Of a stretch of DNA of 64,000 bases, positions 9,053 through 18,308 are shown piece after piece. Position numbers and translations under genes: made by a program. Below the pieces are notes generated by a model. It saw nothing but the letters and a program-made list of their open reading frames with translations, did no database searches and had not been told where the DNA came from. Position 1 is the stretch's first letter. Each line of letters begins with the position of its first letter. Origin of the DNA: G963677325 sp963677325 (GTDB lineage: Bacteria > Bacteroidota > Bacteroidia > Bacteroidales > Prolixibacteraceae); the NCBI GenBank assembly GCA_963677325.2, contig CAXXGM010000002.1, positions 1 to 64,000 on the forward strand, read 5' to 3'.

Positions 9053-9097
9053 TCCTGATTATATAATACGCAATATTCATAAGATAAAATAACTGGT

Positions 9098-9142
9098 CGG
9101 GGCATCAATCTGCGGAATTGCGAATTCCCGGTTAGTGCCCCG
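9098..9142. terminator. hairpin between convergent genes
   Basis: CGGGGCA at 9098-9104 pairs with TGCCCCG at 9136-9142, with an inner palindrome ggaattgcgaattcc in the loop and T-rich sequence on the plus-strand side. It lies between the ends of the GH20 gene and the AraC-type gene and may terminate both. Confidence 0.5.
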
Positions 9143-9184
9143 GTTCTTTAAATCCTTTTATTGCTTCTTCAATGGTTTAGAAAT

Positions 9185-9748
9185 TTATAAATTCTCGATC
9201 GGATTCCGGACTTTCACAGTTTGCTTTTTAAAAAAAGAGGGGGTTAGGCCGGTGACCTTCTTGAATTGATTGGAGAGGTGGGCTACACTGCTGTAGTTTA
9301 AACGGTAGGATATTTCCTTTATGCTCAATTCATCATACATCAGAAGTTCCTTGACCTTCTCAATTTTATGGGCTATGATAAAATGATCAATGGTCGTGCC
9401 TTTTACTTCAGAAAACAGGTTTGAAAGATAATTGTAATCATGATTCAGTTTCTCGCTGATGTAGACCGAATATTTTTCTTTTGGAAGATGATCGGCATAA
9501 TGGATCATTTCAACAATTACCCTGGTTATTTTTTCAATCAGAATGGTTTTTTTATCTTCAAGCAGCACAAGGTCAGATTTCTGTAGATTACTTTTCAGTT
9601 GATTTCGCAGATCAGGGGTGAGGCTTTCTTCTGCTATTTCCACTTCTCCCAGCTCCAAGGATTTAATCTGCAGACCCAATTTTTCAATCACATCTTTTAC
9701 AGCCGTTTTACAACGGCCCGAAACCATATTCTGAACGTAAAGTTTCAT
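9185..9748 (-). CDS. short AraC-family regulator with HMA-like N-terminal domain
   Basis: The C-terminal 100 residues hold the two-helix-turn-helix AraC domain (LSIKEISYRLNYSSVAHLSN, then FKKVTGLTPSFFKKQ). The N-terminal 70 residues (MKLYVQNMVSGRCKTAVKDV) resemble a ferredoxin-fold heavy-metal-associated domain as found in a Bacteroidota class of short AraC proteins. The usual metal motif CxxC is reduced here to SGRC: the first cysteine is replaced by Ser10 and only Cys13 remains. If the domain binds metal at all, it must do so differently. Targets are unknown; the neighbouring genes are not metal genes. It is transcribed from within the long gap before fumC. Confidence 0.78.
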   Translation of the reverse strand: MKLYVQNMVSGRCKTAVKDVIEKLGLQIKSLELGEVEIAEESLTPDLRNQLKSNLQKSDLVLLEDKKTILIEKITRVIVEMIHYADHLPKEKYSVYISEKLNHDYNYLSNLFSEVKGTTIDHFIIAHKIEKVKELLMYDELSIKEISYRLNYSSVAHLSNQFKKVTGLTPSFFKKQTVKVRNPIENL

Positions 9749-10288
9749 AGATTCTATTTACTCCATTCTGTAGAAAAGAGATTATCCTTGATTTACATGA
9801 AGGATCAATCCAATTTACAATATAAAGAATAATCTTCTTATGTGCAACCAGTCCCAAATTTTATTGGTTAATTTTTAAAAACATAAAAGGACATATTCGG
9901 GCGAATACATCCTCTTACTAAAACAACCTAACTAAACCTATGAAAAAAAACTGAAGCAAAGGTACGCCATTGAAATATTTAAAATTTATAATAATTGTTA
10001 AATTTAATTAAAAGGACAGATCATTAAGCAAGGTCGTTTTGTTAGGCAAAATGATAGAAATAAGAAACAGAAACCACAAAGTGGTTTAATTCGAACCGAA
10101 GATCAGCGAAGCAAATAGCCCTGGATGGAATCCGGTGGAGATTGAAGCAGAAACTCTGAAAGGATTCAATAATTCATGATTACCTTAACTAAACAACATG
10201 AGATCATTAATAGAAAAATAGCAAGAAGGATAGAAGGAAAAGATCAAATTTTATGGTAATTTAGTGTTCAACTAACAACATGAATGCG
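9749..10288. other. long intergenic region before fumC
   Basis: About 540 bases between divergently transcribed genes. It must hold the promoters of the AraC gene and of fumC, but I see no clear box. A leader-like stretch (aacctaactaaacctatg near 9923-9940) opens a frame of only four codons (MKKN then stop), which could be the relic of a gene start. No RNA gene was recognised. Confidence 0.4.
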
Positions 10289-11686
10289 ATGGAAATCAGA
10301 AGAGAGAGGGATACCATGGGTATCGTCGAAGTTCCGGCCGAAAAGTACTGGGGTGCTCAAACACAAAGATCACTGGATAATTTTAAGATAGGTGGCGAAA
10401 AAATGAAAATGCCCATGGAGGTGATCCGGGCTTTTGCGATTCTGAAAAAGGCTGCCTCCATAACAAATACTCAATTGGGTGTTTTAGATAAAGAAAAATC
10501 AAATGCAATCATACGTGTTTGCGATGAAATCCTCAATGGCGATTTGGATGATCAGTTCCCTTTAGTGGTCTGGCAGACAGGATCCGGAACCCAGACCAAC
10601 ATGAATGTGAATGAAGTCATCGCCAACCGGGCCCATGTTTTACTGGGAGGAAATCTTCAGGATGAACAGAAAAAAATTCACCCCAATGATGACGTTAATA
10701 AATCCCAGTCTTCCAATGATACCTTCCCTACTGCCATGCATATAGCCACTTTTATCCTTCTTTCCGGCCATACTGTCCCTAAAATTGAGGCTCTGAGGGA
10801 TATTCTTGACCTGAAGGCAAAAGCTTTTGCTGAAGTGGTGAAGATAGGCAGGACCCATTTTATGGATGCCACTCCCCTCACCCTTGGAATGGAATTGTCG
10901 GGATATGTGGCTCAGCTGGATCATGGATTAAAAGCTTTGAAAAACACTTTCGGGCATCTCTCTGAAATAGCCTTGGGCGGCACGGCTGTCGGCACCGGAT
11001 TGAATGCCCCGGAAGGTTACGGCGAAAAAGTCGCAAGCCGGATGGCCGCCCTAACAGATCTCCCTTTTAAAAGCGCAGCAAATAAATTCGAAGCACTGGC
11101 AGCCAATGATGCTATGGTCGAGACTTCAGGCGCTTTAAAACAGCTGGCCGTGAGTCTTTTTAAAATTGCCAATGATATCCGGATGCTTGCTTCGGGACCC
11201 AGATGCGGGATCGGGGAAATCGTCATTCCGGAGAATGAGCCCGGTTCATCCATCATGCCTGGAAAGGTTAATCCCACTCAATGCGAGGCGCTAACCATGG
11301 TTTGCGCCCAGGTAATAGGCTGCGATGCAGCCATAGCCATCGGAGGACTGAGTGGACATTTTGAATTGAACGTTTATAAGCCCATGATGATCTATAATCT
11401 GCTGACTTCGGCAAGATTACTTGGAGATGCATGTACCTCGTTCAATCAGCATTGTGTCTCAGGGTTAGAGCCAAACTATGAAAGGATTAACCGGCATCTC
11501 AATAATTCCCTGATGTTGGTCACTGCTTTAAATCCGCACATTGGCTATGAGAATTCAGCCAGGATAGCAAAAAAAGCCCACAAGGAAGGGTTAACCTTAC
11601 GGGAGGCGGCTATTTCCTTAAATCTGCTCACCGGTGAACAGTTCGATCAGTGGGTGGTGCCATCCAATATGATTCGCAATCGGTAG
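10289..11686 (+). CDS. fumC: fumarate hydratase, class II
   Basis: Interconverts fumarate and malate in the cytoplasm. The class II motifs are complete: TGSGTQTNMNVNEVIANRA around residue 95, NDTFPTAMHIA near 140, GRTHFMDATPLTLGMELSGY and the signature GSSIMPGKVNPTQCEAL around residue 315. It is iron-free, unlike class I enzymes. About 465 residues, normal length. The Met at 10289 (MEIRRERDTMGIVEV) aligns best with family starts; an ATG three codons earlier is possible. It is convergent with the peroxiredoxin gene, with 8 bases between. Confidence 0.96.
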   Translation: MEIRRERDTMGIVEVPAEKYWGAQTQRSLDNFKIGGEKMKMPMEVIRAFAILKKAASITNTQLGVLDKEKSNAIIRVCDEILNGDLDDQFPLVVWQTGSGTQTNMNVNEVIANRAHVLLGGNLQDEQKKIHPNDDVNKSQSSNDTFPTAMHIATFILLSGHTVPKIEALRDILDLKAKAFAEVVKIGRTHFMDATPLTLGMELSGYVAQLDHGLKALKNTFGHLSEIALGGTAVGTGLNAPEGYGEKVASRMAALTDLPFKSAANKFEALAANDAMVETSGALKQLAVSLFKIANDIRMLASGPRCGIGEIVIPENEPGSSIMPGKVNPTQCEALTMVCAQVIGCDAAIAIGGLSGHFELNVYKPMMIYNLLTSARLLGDACTSFNQHCVSGLEPNYERINRHLNNSLMLVTALNPHIGYENSARIAKKAHKEGLTLREAAISLNLLTGEQFDQWVVPSNMIRNR

Positions 11687-11694
11687 CCAATCCT

Positions 11695-12414
11695 TTAACT
11701 GTTTTTAAAAATTGCTGATATTTTTTCCACAGGAAGTTTTTTTGTACAGAAAAACCAGTCATAACAGATCATACCATCTTCCTTTTTCTCCATCCGGTCT
11801 TTGGCCGCCCCGCAGGACCCTGCCGGTGGAACAATAACATCATCTCCCGGATGCCAATCTGCAGGCATGGCAACCCCGTATTTCTCAGAAGTCTGTAAAG
11901 CAACGATGACCCGGTATATCTCTTCAAAATTTCGCCCAAGGTTCCCGGGATAATAAATAATTGCTCTGATGATTCCTTTTGGATCAATAAAAAAAACTGC
12001 ACGAACGGCCTTGGTATTGCTTTCCCCCGGTTGAATCATCCCGTATTTTCTGGCCACGTTCATCGAAACATCTTCGATTACGGGAAAATTCACTTCCACA
12101 CCTTTCATTCCCTTGTACTCGATTTTTTCTTTGATGGTCCGCAGCCATGCAATATGGCTGAAGAGGCCATCCACCGATAAACCGATCAATTTACAATTGG
12201 ATTGGGCAAACCTCTTTTCCATGGAGGCAAAGGTCATAAATTCAGTGGTACACACAGGAGTAAAATCAGCCGGATGACTGAAAAGAATGACCCAGCTCCC
12301 TTTATAATCTTCCGGAAAATTGAGATGACCCTGAGTCGTTTGTGCATAAAAATCGGGAGCTAAATCGCCTATTCTCGGCATCATCATCATTTCCTGACTT
12401 TCCATCTGTTCCAT
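11695..12414 (-). CDS. peroxiredoxin, archaeal ApTPx (Prx6) type
   Basis: Reduces hydrogen peroxide and organic peroxides. The peroxidatic cysteine lies in HPADFTPVCTTEF around residue 53. The C-terminal part has the ApTPx layout: PADWHPGDDVIVPPAGSCG, then ICYDWFFCTKKL with two further cysteines, which in that class take part in intra- and intermolecular disulfides. At 239 residues it is longer than bacterial AhpC and matches the Prx6 group, not AhpC. A stretch of four methionines lies just after the start. It stands alone, convergent with fumC. Confidence 0.92.
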   Translation of the reverse strand: MEQMESQEMMMMPRIGDLAPDFYAQTTQGHLNFPEDYKGSWVILFSHPADFTPVCTTEFMTFASMEKRFAQSNCKLIGLSVDGLFSHIAWLRTIKEKIEYKGMKGVEVNFPVIEDVSMNVARKYGMIQPGESNTKAVRAVFFIDPKGIIRAIIYYPGNLGRNFEEIYRVIVALQTSEKYGVAMPADWHPGDDVIVPPAGSCGAAKDRMEKKEDGMICYDWFFCTKKLPVEKISAIFKNS

Positions 12415-12683
12415 AATTTCCTTTTTTTAATTGATTAATCAGTAACAAACAACAAGATCTCTTTTTAAGGAAAAGTTATGAAAAAATGAAGAAATAAGAT
12501 GGAAGAAATGAAAAATTATTTAAACTTTTATCTGCTATCACAAGGTGTAAATTAAGGATCAAGCCGAAAAGTTGGATGAATTTTCTAATCTGTTCATTAA
12601 CCCAACGACCGGTTATAACGAAGTCAAGGAGAAGAAAAAGATGTTGTTTTTGTATAGGTACACGAAAAGAAATTAAACAAATC

Positions 12684-12776
12684 TTGCCACCAGGCCGCCA
12701 AGTCACCAAAATCCGCTAAAAGATTGCATTTCGCTCTTCTTGGTGAACTTTGGAGACTTGAAGTATTGGTGGCAGG
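12684..12776. repeat. 9-bp-phased inverted repeat (CCACCAA type)
   Basis: The left arm reads in 9-bp steps (ccaccaggc, cgccaagtc, accaaaatc, cgctaaaag). The right arm, read on the other strand, shows the same steps (ccaccaata, cttcaagtc, tccaaagtt, caccaagaa). The arms are separated by a short loop of about 15 bases, so the whole can fold into one long imperfect hairpin. I recall similar sequences from other Bacteroidota intergenic DNA but cannot check that here. Confidence 0.6.
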
Positions 12777-13014
12777 AAAAACTTTCGGGAAAAACAACAA
12801 TTTACCTTTCGTATGACTTAATTCAAGTCATATTGTACAATATGCCATTAGGCATTCAATCTTTATAGCATCAATAAATCGAACGAGGCCGTCGTGCCTT
12901 TAGATACAAAATATTTTAATTTATTGATTTTCAAACACATAACCACCGTACCAACCTTCTCATCCATTGCCTTCAGCTTCAGTGGCTGTTGCACAACTCC
13001 GGACAGACAAGTAA

Positions 13015-13034
13015 CCCCTGTCTTTAGGCAGGGG
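13015..13034. repeat. GC-rich hairpin
   Basis: CCCCTG and CAGGGG enclose an 8-base loop (tctttagg). It lies in the repeat-rich gap downstream of rpe. It has no T-tract on the minus-strand side, so a terminator role for rpe is not supported. Confidence 0.4.
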
Positions 13035-13085
13035 AAACAGAGGTATAAGAAAACTTTTAATTAGCTAAAATCCTGTGATGGAATA

Positions 13086-13778
13086 TCAGAGATTCTTTAA
13101 TTCCTTGATTATCGATTGGGGATCTTTTGATCCAAAAACAAAACTTCCGGCAACCAGAACATCTGCACCTGCATTAAATAATTTTTTACCCGTTTCAAAA
13201 TTAACTCCTCCATCAACTTCAATGAGCGCTTTGGCATTTTTGGATTCTATTAACCTGCGTAACTGAGTCACTTTTTCGTAGGTCGTTTCAATAAATTTCT
13301 GGCCGCCGAATCCGGGATTGACTGACATTAATAAAACAACATCGACGTATGATATTATTTCCTCCAGAAAATGAACCGGAGTATGAGGATTAAGACAGAC
13401 GCTGGCTTTCATTCCATAATCCCGGATAGCTGAAATAGTCCGGTGCAGGTGGTAGCATACTTCAAAATGTACGGTCAGGATATCGGCTCCGGCATCCCTG
13501 AACATGGAAATGTATCGGTCCGGATCAATAATCATCAGGTGAACATCAAGAGGCTTTTCCGTAATTTTCTTTACATGCGATATGACCGGGATACCAAACG
13601 AGATATTCGGAACAAAAACTCCATCCATAACATCGAGGTGGATCCAGTCGGCTTCACTTCGATTAAGCATTTGAATTTCTTTCTCCAGGCAATTAAAATT
13701 TGCCGATAACAGAGAGGGTGCAATTAGTCTGTTCACAGATTGTAGATTCAGAAATAAAGGTTCAACATTTCTGGCCAA
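13086..13778 (-). CDS. rpe: ribulose-phosphate 3-epimerase
   Basis: Interconverts ribulose 5-phosphate and xylulose 5-phosphate in the pentose phosphate pathway. The family pattern is clear: LIAPSLLSANFNCLEKEIQM, WIHLDVMDGVFVPNISFG (metal ligands His and Asp), LDVHLMIIDPDRYI, VLLMSVNPGFGGQKFIE and EVDGGVNFETGKKLFNAGAD. The product is about 230 residues from the first ATG. The first 15 residues (MARNVEPLFLNLQSV) are not typical, so an internal start near RLIAPSLL (for example a GTG) is possible. It is downstream of rpoD on the same strand. Confidence 0.94.
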   Translation of the reverse strand: MARNVEPLFLNLQSVNRLIAPSLLSANFNCLEKEIQMLNRSEADWIHLDVMDGVFVPNISFGIPVISHVKKITEKPLDVHLMIIDPDRYISMFRDAGADILTVHFEVCYHLHRTISAIRDYGMKASVCLNPHTPVHFLEEIISYVDVVLLMSVNPGFGGQKFIETTYEKVTQLRRLIESKNAKALIEVDGGVNFETGKKLFNAGADVLVAGSFVFGSKDPQSIIKELKNL

Positions 13779-13834
13779 ATATAACTATAAAATCATGATA
13801 AATGTTCCTCCTTTGGTCAGAGGAACAGCAGTTT

Positions 13835-14704
13835 TCAGGAAAGATAAGATTTAAGTAGTTTGTTGCGCTGAATATTCTGAAGCTTCTTCAGGGCCTTTTC
13901 TTTAACCTGCCTGACCCGCTCGCGGGTCAGATCCAATTCCTTGCCAATCTCCTCCAGGGTATGAGCATTCATTCCGTTCAAACCATAATAATACCTGAGG
14001 ATTTCAGCTTCCCTTTCGTTTAGAGTGGACAATGTTCTTTCTATTTCAACTTTAAGAGAAGTATCCATCAGAGAAACATCCGGATCGGGAGTTTCATTTG
14101 TAATCATTACATCATAAAGATTGTTTTCCGCTTTTTCATCATCTTTCAGAGGTGCATCCATGGAAATATGAAAATTGTTCGAATTCAGAGATTCATCAAC
14201 TATCGATGGATTCAGGTTCAAAATCTCTCCGATTTCTTCTGGCATGGGCTCACGCTGAAATTCCTGTTCGAGCTGAGTAAAAGCCTTATTTATTTTATTG
14301 ATCGATCCGATTTTATTTAAGGGGAGCCTCACGATACGAGATTGTTCTGCCAGGGATTGCAAGATAGACTGCCTGATCCACCACACGGCGTAAGAAATAA
14401 ATTTGAACCCTCTGGTTTCGTCAAATCGTTCCGCGGCTTTGATGAGGCCCAAATTCCCTTCGTTGATCAGGTCAGGAAGTGTTAATCCCTGATTCTGATA
14501 CTGTTTGGCCACAGAAACAACAAATCTAAGATTGGCGCTGATAAGGGTTTCAAGAGCCTTTGGATCTCCTTCCCTGATCTTACGCACCAGAATTACTTCC
14601 TCATCAGGAGACAATAATTTTACTTTCCCGATTTCACGAAGATATTTATCAAGGGAAGGCGCTTCCCGGTTGGTTACTTGTTTTGTTATTTTTAGCTGCC
14701 TCAT
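13835..14704 (-). CDS. rpoD: primary RNA polymerase sigma factor (RpoD/SigA)
   Basis: The housekeeping sigma factor. Compared with E. coli RpoD it lacks region 1.1 and the non-conserved region, which is the form usual for Bacteroidota. Regions visible: 1.2 (DKYLREIGKVKLLSPDEEV), 2 (LVSANLRF-like core, NQGLTLPDLINEGNLGLIKA, GFKFISYAVWWIRQSILQ), 3 and 4 (LSTLNEREAEILRYYYGLNG, then LEEIGKELDLTRERVRQVKE). The start at MRQLKITKQ is conserved in the phylum; an ATG nine codons upstream is rejected. It explains the TAnnTTTG -7 boxes in this window. Confidence 0.97.
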   Translation of the reverse strand: MRQLKITKQVTNREAPSLDKYLREIGKVKLLSPDEEVILVRKIREGDPKALETLISANLRFVVSVAKQYQNQGLTLPDLINEGNLGLIKAAERFDETRGFKFISYAVWWIRQSILQSLAEQSRIVRLPLNKIGSINKINKAFTQLEQEFQREPMPEEIGEILNLNPSIVDESLNSNNFHISMDAPLKDDEKAENNLYDVMITNETPDPDVSLMDTSLKVEIERTLSTLNEREAEILRYYYGLNGMNAHTLEEIGKELDLTRERVRQVKEKALKKLQNIQRNKLLKSYLS

Positions 14705-15072
14705 ATTCATCAATATAGGATAAACTAACAAAAGAAAAAACCTGACCTGTTTATGTATAATTCTCTAACAATTTAATCAATATCTTTGATTTTCCTAAAT
14801 AAAAATATAATAAATATTAAAACTTTAAAAACAATTTCTTAAAAAAGCGCAAAAGCATTGTTTATTTATTAACTTTAAAAGGAATTAAAGAAATATTATT
14901 TGCAATTTCAAATCAAATATATATCTTTGTAGTGGATTTCGAGTTCATCTTAAGCGTAATCTACGTTAATCCCATTAATATACTTCCAATAAATAATAGA
15001 AATTAAGCTAATCTTTTTTGCATCTACTTTCAACTGCATTGAAGTTGACGATCAATAAAATCAAAGAACAAT
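14705..15072. other. intergenic region between rpoD and rho
   Basis: 368 AT-rich bases between divergent genes. It holds the rho promoter at 14899-14929 and a leader of about 140 bases before the rho start. The rpoD promoter must also lie here but is not clear. Confidence 0.5.
14899..14929 (+). promoter_or_regulatory. Bacteroidota-type promoter upstream of rho
   Basis: TTTG at 14899-14902 and TATCTTTG at 14922-14929 are separated by 19 bases. This matches the -33 TTTG and -7 TAnnTTTG consensus of the phylum at the expected spacing. Transcription would start near 14937, leaving a leader of about 135 bases, long enough for regulation by Rho itself. Confidence 0.72.
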
Positions 15073-16863
15073 ATGTACGACATTCTTGAATTAAGCAAGA
15101 AATTATTGCCTGAATTGCGTGAAATAGGCAAAGAACTGGACATTAAAAGAGTGGAATCATTCAAAAAACAGGATCTCATTTATAAAATTCTTGATAAACA
15201 GGCCACCATGACCTCGGATATTAAGAAACCTGAAAAGAAAGTATTGCCGCGCACCAAAGCTCAGGAACAATCTGAAACCAAAGTGGAAGACCTAACCACC
15301 AAAAGCACAGAAGAAAAAACGGTTATTCCTTCTGAGAAAATCAATCCCCCTGCCCCCGAACCAATAATTGAACGGCAGCCGCTGATCAGGCCTTTCCCCA
15401 AAAGGGTGGAAAAACCCCGAAATGAAAGCATTGACACAAGGGAAAGACGGCCCAGGGTATTAAAAACGGAATCAGCCCTGATCGCATCCTCCTCAAAACC
15501 AGTGGAAGAAGAAATCCGGAAAAAGGAACAGGAAGCTCCTGTGATCTCCGAAGAACGGAAAACAATACAAATCGAAGGACCTGACAAGGACGAAAAACAG
15601 GAAAAGCCAGAAAAGACCGAATCCGAGTCAATCAATCCCCGGCAGAATTTCCCGAAAAGAATGAGTAATGTTTCTCCCGCTGCAAATCAGCAGAAACAGA
15701 TCAATCAACAACAGAAAAACCGCGAGTCTGAAAAGGCTTATGATTTCGATGGAGTAATTAATTCTTCCGGCGTTCTTGAAATTATGCAGGAAGGTTATGG
15801 ATTCCTTCGTTCTTCCGATTATAATTACCTTACCTCACCCGATGATATTTATGTATCACAGTCCCAGATAAAACTTTTCGGATTAAAAACAGGGGATACG
15901 GTGAACGGCATCATACGTCCGCCAAAAGAAGGAGAAAAATATTTTCCTCTGGTCAAGGTAATGGAAATCAATGGCCGTAGCCCCGAGTACATCCGTGACA
16001 GGGTTCCTTTCGAGCACCTGACTCCCTTGTTCCCTGATGAAAAATTCAACATTACAGGCAAATCCAGTAATGTTTCCACCCGCGTAGTCGACTTGTTTGC
16101 TCCTATCGGGAAAGGACAAAGAGGATTAATTGTAGCACAACCCAAGACGGGTAAAACAGTGTTGCTGAAAGATATTGCCAACGCCATAGCAGCCAATCAT
16201 CCTGAAGTTTACATGATTGTACTCCTGATTGATGAACGTCCTGAAGAGGTCACCGATATGGCTCGAAGCGTAAATGCCGAAGTCATTTCCTCCACTTTTG
16301 ACGAACCGGCTGAAAGACACGTCCGGGTTGCCAACATGGTACTTGAAAAAGCCAAAAGACTTGTGGAATGCGGACATGACGTGGTAATCCTGCTGGATTC
16401 AATTACCCGTTTGGCCAGGGCCTACAATACGGTAGCTCCTGCTTCAGGTAAAGTTCTTTCTGGAGGCGTGGACGCCAATGCATTGCACAAACCCAAAAGA
16501 TTCTTTGGAGCGGCCAGGAATATTGAAGAAGGAGGCTCTCTCACCATTCTGGCTACAGCACTTACGGAAACAGGCTCCAAAATGGACGACGTAATCTTTG
16601 AAGAGTTCAAAGGAACCGGTAACATGGAACTTCAGTTAGACCGTAAGCTTTCAAACAGAAGAATATTCCCCTCAGTCGATATCATTGCCTCAAGTACCCG
16701 CCGTGAAGATCTTCTTCTCGACAAAGGAATGCTTGATAAAATATGGATTCTGAGAAACTTCCTTAACGGAATGAATCCGGTTGAAGCTCTTGAATTTGTG
16801 AAAGACCGTCTCATCAAGACCATTTCCAATGAGGAGTTCTTAATCTCTATGAATAGCAATTAA
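15073..16863 (+). CDS. rho: transcription termination factor Rho
   Basis: Hexameric RNA helicase that ends transcription. The N-terminal Rho domain is at residues 1-45 (ILELSKKLLPELREIGKELD). Residues about 50-215 are a charged, low-complexity insertion rich in Lys, Glu, Pro and Arg, typical for Bacteroidota. The RNA-binding cold-shock-like domain follows (GVLEIMQEGYGFLRSSDYNY). The ATPase part has Walker A in AQPKTGKTVLLKDIA, Walker B in VVILLDSITRLARAYN and the Q/R loop region. At 596 residues it is longer than E. coli Rho (419) because of the insertion. A hairpin terminator follows. Confidence 0.97.
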   Translation: MYDILELSKKLLPELREIGKELDIKRVESFKKQDLIYKILDKQATMTSDIKKPEKKVLPRTKAQEQSETKVEDLTTKSTEEKTVIPSEKINPPAPEPIIERQPLIRPFPKRVEKPRNESIDTRERRPRVLKTESALIASSSKPVEEEIRKKEQEAPVISEERKTIQIEGPDKDEKQEKPEKTESESINPRQNFPKRMSNVSPAANQQKQINQQQKNRESEKAYDFDGVINSSGVLEIMQEGYGFLRSSDYNYLTSPDDIYVSQSQIKLFGLKTGDTVNGIIRPPKEGEKYFPLVKVMEINGRSPEYIRDRVPFEHLTPLFPDEKFNITGKSSNVSTRVVDLFAPIGKGQRGLIVAQPKTGKTVLLKDIANAIAANHPEVYMIVLLIDERPEEVTDMARSVNAEVISSTFDEPAERHVRVANMVLEKAKRLVECGHDVVILLDSITRLARAYNTVAPASGKVLSGGVDANALHKPKRFFGAARNIEEGGSLTILATALTETGSKMDDVIFEEFKGTGNMELQLDRKLSNRRIFPSVDIIASSTRREDLLLDKGMLDKIWILRNFLNGMNPVEALEFVKDRLIKTISNEEFLISMNSN

Positions 16864-16888
16864 AATTGAATCATTATCGATAATTATA

Positions 16889-16920
16889 AAAAGGGAGCCA
16901 GTGATGGTTCCCTTTTATTT
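16889..16920 (+). terminator. Rho-independent terminator after rho
   Basis: Stem AAAAGGGAGCC with GGTTCCCTTTT around the loop agtgat, followed by a run of T. It starts 25 bases after the rho stop codon. Confidence 0.85.
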
Positions 16921-17058
16921 TTATATTTTTGTTATATCGGTTGTTCTATAATTTCTTATTTTTAATAATTCTAAATTACATTCCTTGTCTATATTGTCAT
17001 CTCCAGATTACAATATATTCTGCTTATTGTATATTTTTGTTGCGAATAAACAATAAAA

Positions 17059-18237
17059 GTGGAATATTTCTTCGAAGCACATAAAGTTCTGATTGAGGCG
17101 CCTTCTTCACTGATAACGAGGGAGTTGTTTCATAAGATTGACTGGTCTCACCGGCTGATCGGGATCAAAGGATTCAGAGGAGTAGGGAAAACAACCTTTT
17201 TACTCAGCTGCATTCAGGCCCATTATGGTAATTCCCGGGAGTGCCTCTACGTCAATCTCAATGATTTTTATTTTGCCAAAAGGCGTATTTTCTCTTTTGC
17301 CGACGAATTTTACAAAAGGGGAGGCAAAGTGTTGGTCCTTGACCAGATTCATAAATATCCCGATTGGTCTAAAGAACTGAGGCAATGCTACGATGAGCTT
17401 CCGAATCTTAAAATAGTATTCAGCAGCTCCCCCGTACTGAGAATCATTGAAGGCAATGATGATCTGAAAGACATCGCCAAGATATATCATCTCGAAGGTT
17501 TATCGTTCAGGGAATTTCTGAATTATCGCACCGGGGAGGATTTTCCGGTCATCTCTCTTAAAGATATTTTAAAATATCACAGGGAAATTGTCCCGGATAT
17601 CATTCAGAAAGTAAGGCCGCTGGCCTATTTCCCTGAGTATCTAAAGATGGGTTATTATCCCTATTTTATTAAAAATCCTGAGTTTTACAGTGAAAATCTC
17701 TTAAGGCACGTCAATCTGGCTCTTGAAATTGATGTAACCTATTTAAATCAAATAGAGTTAAAATACATTACCAAACTCAGAAAATTACTCCAGCTGATCG
17801 GGGCCCAGGTACCCTTTTCACCAAATGTGAGTAAATTAAGTTTGGATATCGAAACCTCAAGAGCCACGGTATTGAATTATCTGCGATACCTTAAAAATGC
17901 GAGACTCATCAATCTCCTCTTTTCCAACGGAACAAACGGTCAGCTGCAAAAACCTGATCTGGTCTACATGCAAAACACAAACCTGTTGCATGTGATTGCA
18001 CCTGAAAATATCAATAACCGGAATCTCCGTACAACCTTTTTCTATAACCAGGTTGGGTACGAGCATAAAATTACAAGTTCTCAATCCCTGGACTTTAAAG
18101 TGGCGGATGGTTATGAGTTTAGAATAGGGGGGAAATACACGCGTGCAGAAGGAGAAAATCAGTTTGCCGCAGCAGATATGATTGAAATCGGAGATGAGAA
18201 TATTATTCCGCTCTGGTTGTTTGGATTCCTGTATTAA
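17059..18237 (+). CDS. AAA+ ATPase of the AAA_14 family
   Basis: A 392-residue protein with Walker A in GIKGFRGVGKTTFLLSCI around residue 37-54 and Walker B in GGKVLVLDQIHKYPDWSKEL near 95, then FSSSPVLRI and LEGLSFREFLNYRTG, all typical of AAA_14 ATPases. The usual partner domain DUF4143 is represented only by a C-terminal region containing a winged-helix-like part (ETSRATVLNYLRYLKNARLI). These proteins are common and their function is mostly unknown. The best start is a GTG (VEYFFEAHK), as no ATG exists near the N terminus. It lies between rho and nifJ on the same strand. Confidence 0.85.
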   Translation: MEYFFEAHKVLIEAPSSLITRELFHKIDWSHRLIGIKGFRGVGKTTFLLSCIQAHYGNSRECLYVNLNDFYFAKRRIFSFADEFYKRGGKVLVLDQIHKYPDWSKELRQCYDELPNLKIVFSSSPVLRIIEGNDDLKDIAKIYHLEGLSFREFLNYRTGEDFPVISLKDILKYHREIVPDIIQKVRPLAYFPEYLKMGYYPYFIKNPEFYSENLLRHVNLALEIDVTYLNQIELKYITKLRKLLQLIGAQVPFSPNVSKLSLDIETSRATVLNYLRYLKNARLINLLFSNGTNGQLQKPDLVYMQNTNLLHVIAPENINNRNLRTTFFYNQVGYEHKITSSQSLDFKVADGYEFRIGGKYTRAEGENQFAAADMIEIGDENIIPLWLFGFLY

Positions 18238-18308
18238 TCAAGAAAATTTTAATCCCGATATATAATATAGAATAAAATTAACAATAGAATAAACTAAAGA
18301 AAAACACA

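Larger units (their letters stand above)
12415..13085. other. repeat-rich intergenic region
   Basis: About 670 bases with no gene I can support. It contains the 9-bp-phased inverted repeat at 12684-12776, a stretch with the palindrome atgccattaggcat near 12841-12854 in otherwise low-content DNA, and a GC-rich hairpin at 13015-13034. The region looks like a nest of non-coding repeats rather than decayed coding sequence. Confidence 0.5.

Noticed and set aside
12476..12709. A minus-strand frame of 77 codons in the repeat-rich gap
   Set aside because: It overlaps a phased non-coding repeat and lacks any recognisable pattern.
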